NCBI GenBank assembly: GCA_964517765.1
Contig: CAZFEN010000015.1
Coordinates: 1-32,416, forward strand
Origin: Hydromicrobium sp964517765
GTDB taxonomy: Bacteria; Actinomycetota; Humimicrobiia; Humimicrobiales; Humimicrobiaceae
DNA: 32,416 bases
Direction of reading: 5' to 3'
Shown: in pieces, positions 30,413 through 32,416 of the stretch
Layout of the letters: every line of letters starts with the position of its first letter
Numbering within the stretch: the first letter of the stretch is position 1
Program-made: the position numbers and the translations under genes
The notes under the pieces: generated by a model
Seen by the model: the letters and a program-made list of their open reading frames with translations, nothing else
Databases searched by the model: none
What the model was told of the DNA's origin: nothing

Positions 30413-30700
30413 TCAGACCGATTCAAAAAAATCAATTTTATCTTTTTTGCTCAGCGTAACCACAGCTCTTTTTTTACGGGAGCTGGTACCGAGAGATCTT
30501 CCAATCCTTTTTGGTTTGGATTTAATATTTACAGTATTTATTTTTAAAACCTTAACCTTAAATATTTCCTCTATCGCTCTTTTTATCTCACCTTTTTCCG
30601 CTCTGATATCAACAAAAAAAGAGTATCTTTTATTTTTAACAGCCGCATAACTTTTTTCCGATACAACAGGAGAAAGTATTATATCTCTAGGATTTTCCAT
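30413..30700 (-). CDS. rplW: 50S ribosomal protein uL23
   Basis: 95 residues from the ATG at 30700, giving MENPRDIILSPVVSEKSY, the usual family start; the frame extending to 30724 adds eight residues with no counterpart. Further motifs: NKRYSFFVDIRAEKGEIKRAIEEIFKVKVLKINTVNIKSKPKRIGRSLGTSSRKKRAVVTL. uL23 docks signal recognition particle and trigger factor at the tunnel exit. The start lies inside rplD, overlapping its end by 14 bases. Confidence 0.96.
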   Translation of the reverse strand: MENPRDIILSPVVSEKSYAAVKNKRYSFFVDIRAEKGEIKRAIEEIFKVKVLKINTVNIKSKPKRIGRSLGTSSRKKRAVVTLSKKDKIDFFESV

Positions 30701-31325
30701 TACCTGACCTCTTAATAAAATCATCCAATGAATTTTTTGTAAAAACTATATAATCCGCCGCAAGAATAATATAAGCATTCAGGCCCTTCGAACTTTCTAT
30801 CATGACATTGCCTATATTTCTAAAGGATTTTACTTCATTTGTATTAATATTATCAAATACCATAAGCACTTTATCTTTATCCAGTTTAAGTTTCTTTAGT
30901 ATTTTCGCCGCTTTACTTGTTTCCGGATTTTTAAAATTTAATTTGTCAAGAACTACGATTTTTTTATTTTTAAACTTATCGGATAATGCCATCATTTTTG
31001 ATTGCTTTATTACCTTTTTATTTAATTTAAAAGAATAATCTCTTGGCGTAGGCCCAAAAACCACTCCGCCGCCTTTCCAGATCGGAGAACGGTTAGTTCC
31101 TGCTCTTGCATTTCCCGTGCCTTTCTGTCTCCAGGGTTTCTTTCCTCCACCCCTTACTTCGCTTCTATCCTTGACTTTATGTGTTCCGGATCTTATAGAA
31201 GCAAGATACCTTCTTATTTCCTGATACATGATCTCGGAATTAATCTTCTGACCAACTATTTCACCAGGTATATTAATTTTTTCTAATTCTTTTCCGTCTG
31301 AATCTACTACATTCAAACTAACCAT
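30687..31325 (-). CDS. rplD: 50S ribosomal protein uL4
   Basis: 212 residues. Seen: IRSGTHKVKDRSEVRGGGKKPWRQKGTGNARAGTNRSPIWKGGGVVFGPTPRDYSFKLNKKVIKQSKMMALSDK, including the loop that lines the exit tunnel. In E. coli uL4 represses its operon by binding the S10 leader; the leader between tuf and rpsJ here is only 32 bases, so that mechanism is not expected. It follows rplC by 28 bases. Confidence 0.98.
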   Translation of the reverse strand: MVSLNVVDSDGKELEKINIPGEIVGQKINSEIMYQEIRRYLASIRSGTHKVKDRSEVRGGGKKPWRQKGTGNARAGTNRSPIWKGGGVVFGPTPRDYSFKLNKKVIKQSKMMALSDKFKNKKIVVLDKLNFKNPETSKAAKILKKLKLDKDKVLMVFDNINTNEVKSFRNIGNVMIESSKGLNAYIILAADYIVFTKNSLDDFIKRSGNGKS

Positions 31326-31353
31326 TTTTATCTCCTAAAAGCTAAAAAAGCCT

Positions 31354-31977
31354 CTAAGCTTTCTTTAAAAAAACCAGACTGCCTCTGGCGCCCGGCACAC
31401 TGCCCTTGACCAAAATCAAATTCTGGTCCTCTATAATCTCAATAATCTCTGATCCCGGAACAGTGACTGTACCGCCTCCCGTTCTTCCGGGCATCTTCTT
31501 GCCTTTTGCTATACGCGAAGGAGTGGAACACATTCCTACCGAACCCGGTATCCTGTGAGAGTGAGATCCGTGGGTCATCCTCCCCCTGTGAAAGCCGTGT
31601 CTTTTAATTACTCCTGCAAATCCTTTACCCTTGCCTTTTCCGGTTATTTTTATTTTATCTCCTACTTTAAAAACATTGAGATCAAGACTATCTCCGGGTT
31701 TATACTCCTGATCAAATTTATCTACCCTGATCTCTCTCAGATATTTTTTCAAACCAACCTTACTGGCGACAAACTGGCCCTGATGTGGCTTTATTGCTTT
31801 TTTATCTATGATTTTACCAAAACCCACTTTTAGAGCATTATATCCGTCTTTCTCATCATCTTTAACCTGAACAATCACACATGGTTCAGCTTCAATGGCA
31901 GTAACATACAATGCATTCCCATTCTCTCTGAATATCTGGATACATCCCAGTTTTTTCCCATATATTGCATTTATCAT
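31354..31977 (-). CDS. rplC: 50S ribosomal protein uL3
   Basis: 207 residues. Seen: AIYGKKLGCIQIFRENGNALYVTAIEAEPCVIVQVK, FKVGDKIKITGKGKGKGFAGVIKRHGFHRGRMTHGSHSHRIPGSVGMCSTPSRIAKGKKMPGRTGGGTVTV, the finger that approaches the peptidyl-transferase centre, and NLILVKGSVPGARGSLVFLKKA at the end. It is an early 50S assembly protein. It follows rpsJ by 31 bases. Confidence 0.98.
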   Translation of the reverse strand: MINAIYGKKLGCIQIFRENGNALYVTAIEAEPCVIVQVKDDEKDGYNALKVGFGKIIDKKAIKPHQGQFVASKVGLKKYLREIRVDKFDQEYKPGDSLDLNVFKVGDKIKITGKGKGKGFAGVIKRHGFHRGRMTHGSHSHRIPGSVGMCSTPSRIAKGKKMPGRTGGGTVTVPGSEIIEIIEDQNLILVKGSVPGARGSLVFLKKA

Positions 31978-32008
31978 ATTTATATCACTTCCCGCAAAGT
32001 ATATTGCT

Positions 32009-32329
32009 TTAAGACTTTATCTCTATGCCGACCCCTGCAGGTAAACTGAGTCTCATCAGTAAATCTACCGTTTTTGGAGTAGGATCGATAATATCTATAA
32101 GTCTTTTATGAACCCTTATCTCAAAATGTTCCCTTGAATCTTTATCCACATGGGGAGACCTTATAACACAATATACATTCTTTCTATTTGGTAATGGAAT
32201 CGGGCCAGAAACTTTTGCGCCTGAGCTTTCTACAGTCTCTACTATTTTTTTTGCTGAACGATCGATTACTTCATGATCATAAGCTTTTAATTTTATCCTT
32301 ATTTTCTGACCTAATTTACCTGCTGCCAT
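32009..32329 (-). CDS. rpsJ: 30S ribosomal protein uS10
   Basis: 106 residues. Seen: KIRIKLKAYDHEVIDRSAKKIVETVESSGAKVSGPIPLPNRKNVYCVIRSPHVDKDSREHFEIRVHKRLIDIIDPTPKTVDLLMRLSLPAGVGIEIK, the complete family. uS10 (NusE) also takes part in transcription antitermination with NusB and NusG. It follows tuf by only 32 bases, so the str and S10 operons are probably one transcription unit here. Confidence 0.98.
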   Translation of the reverse strand: MAAGKLGQKIRIKLKAYDHEVIDRSAKKIVETVESSGAKVSGPIPLPNRKNVYCVIRSPHVDKDSREHFEIRVHKRLIDIIDPTPKTVDLLMRLSLPAGVGIEIKS

Positions 32330-32361
32330 ACTATTCCTCTCGTTTTTTTAAATTACTTTCT

Positions 32362-32416
32362 TTACTCTATTATCTTTGTGACACTGCCTGCACCTATGGT
32401 CCTGCCGCCTTCACGG
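32362..32416 (-). CDS. tuf: Elongation factor Tu, C-terminal fragment
   Basis: The last 17 residues of a gene that continues beyond the right edge read REGGRTIGAGSVTKIIE and stop at TAA (32364-32362). This is the highly conserved EF-Tu ending ('REGGRTVGAGVVTKI.e'), the domain III strand. It places the window just downstream of the str operon. The end at 32416 is the edge of the window, not a gene boundary. Confidence 0.93.
   Translation of the reverse strand, partial: REGGRTIGAGSVTKIIE

Noticed and set aside
30701..30724. N-terminal extension of uL23
   Set aside because: The added eight residues are rplD sequence read in another frame; the ATG at 30700 gives the standard N-terminus.

Overview
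The window is a stretch of an AT-rich bacterial chromosome. It is probably from an uncultured lineage, because the assembly carries a 100-N scaffold gap at 2018-2117. Most of it is one minus-strand gene cluster. The order tuf - S10 operon - spc operon - secY/adk/map/infA - alpha operon - truA - rplM - rpsI, followed by glmM, glmS, acpS, nnr and alr, is the order known from Actinobacteria and, in part, from Firmicutes. With low GC, zinc-type S4, S14 and L36, and lipobox signal peptides, this suggests a low-GC actinobacterial-like or other Gram-positive-related lineage. That placement is inference from gene order, not a phylogeny.

Layout from right to left, which is the direction of transcription. 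The 3' end of tuf (32416-32362) is followed by rpsJ, rplC, rplD, rplW, rplB, rpsS, rplV, rpsC, rplP, rpmC, rpsQ, rplN, rplX, rplE, rpsN, rpsH, rplF, rplR, rpsE, rplO, secY, adk, map, infA, rpmJ, rpsM, rpsK, rpsD, rpoA, rplQ, truA, rplM and rpsI (32329-15695). rpmD (uL30) is absent from its usual place between rpsE and rplO. infA has no ATG, GTG or TTG start and appears to begin at ATT. Next come an ornithine/alanine-racemase-like enzyme, a left-handed beta-helix acyltransferase-like protein and glmM (15681-12399), then an unusual wHTH-nucleotidyltransferase protein (12281-11379).

The strand switches briefly at 9983-11382: a DUF4282 membrane protein and nagB lie on the plus strand. A second minus-strand block (9611-1496) holds a SIMPL-domain lipoprotein, glmS, acpS, nnr, a CBS-pair protein, alr, two further predicted lipoproteins (one interrupted by the gap) and a PLDNc-like membrane protein. 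The left end has a small plus-strand membrane protein, a minus-strand YhhQ-type queuosine-precursor transporter and the C-terminus of a plus-strand DUF1287 protein.

The genes combine ribosome and translocon production with cell-wall precursor supply. GlmS and GlmM make glucosamine-1-phosphate, the beta-helix protein could supply an acetyltransferase step, NagB runs the opposite reaction, and two racemases supply D-amino acids. No tRNA, rRNA, insertion sequence or CRISPR array was seen. I found no convincing new multigene system; the points most worth checking are the ATT-initiated infA with its own possible promoter, the missing rpmD, the racemase and beta-helix insertion after rpsI, and the repeat-flanked assembly gap.
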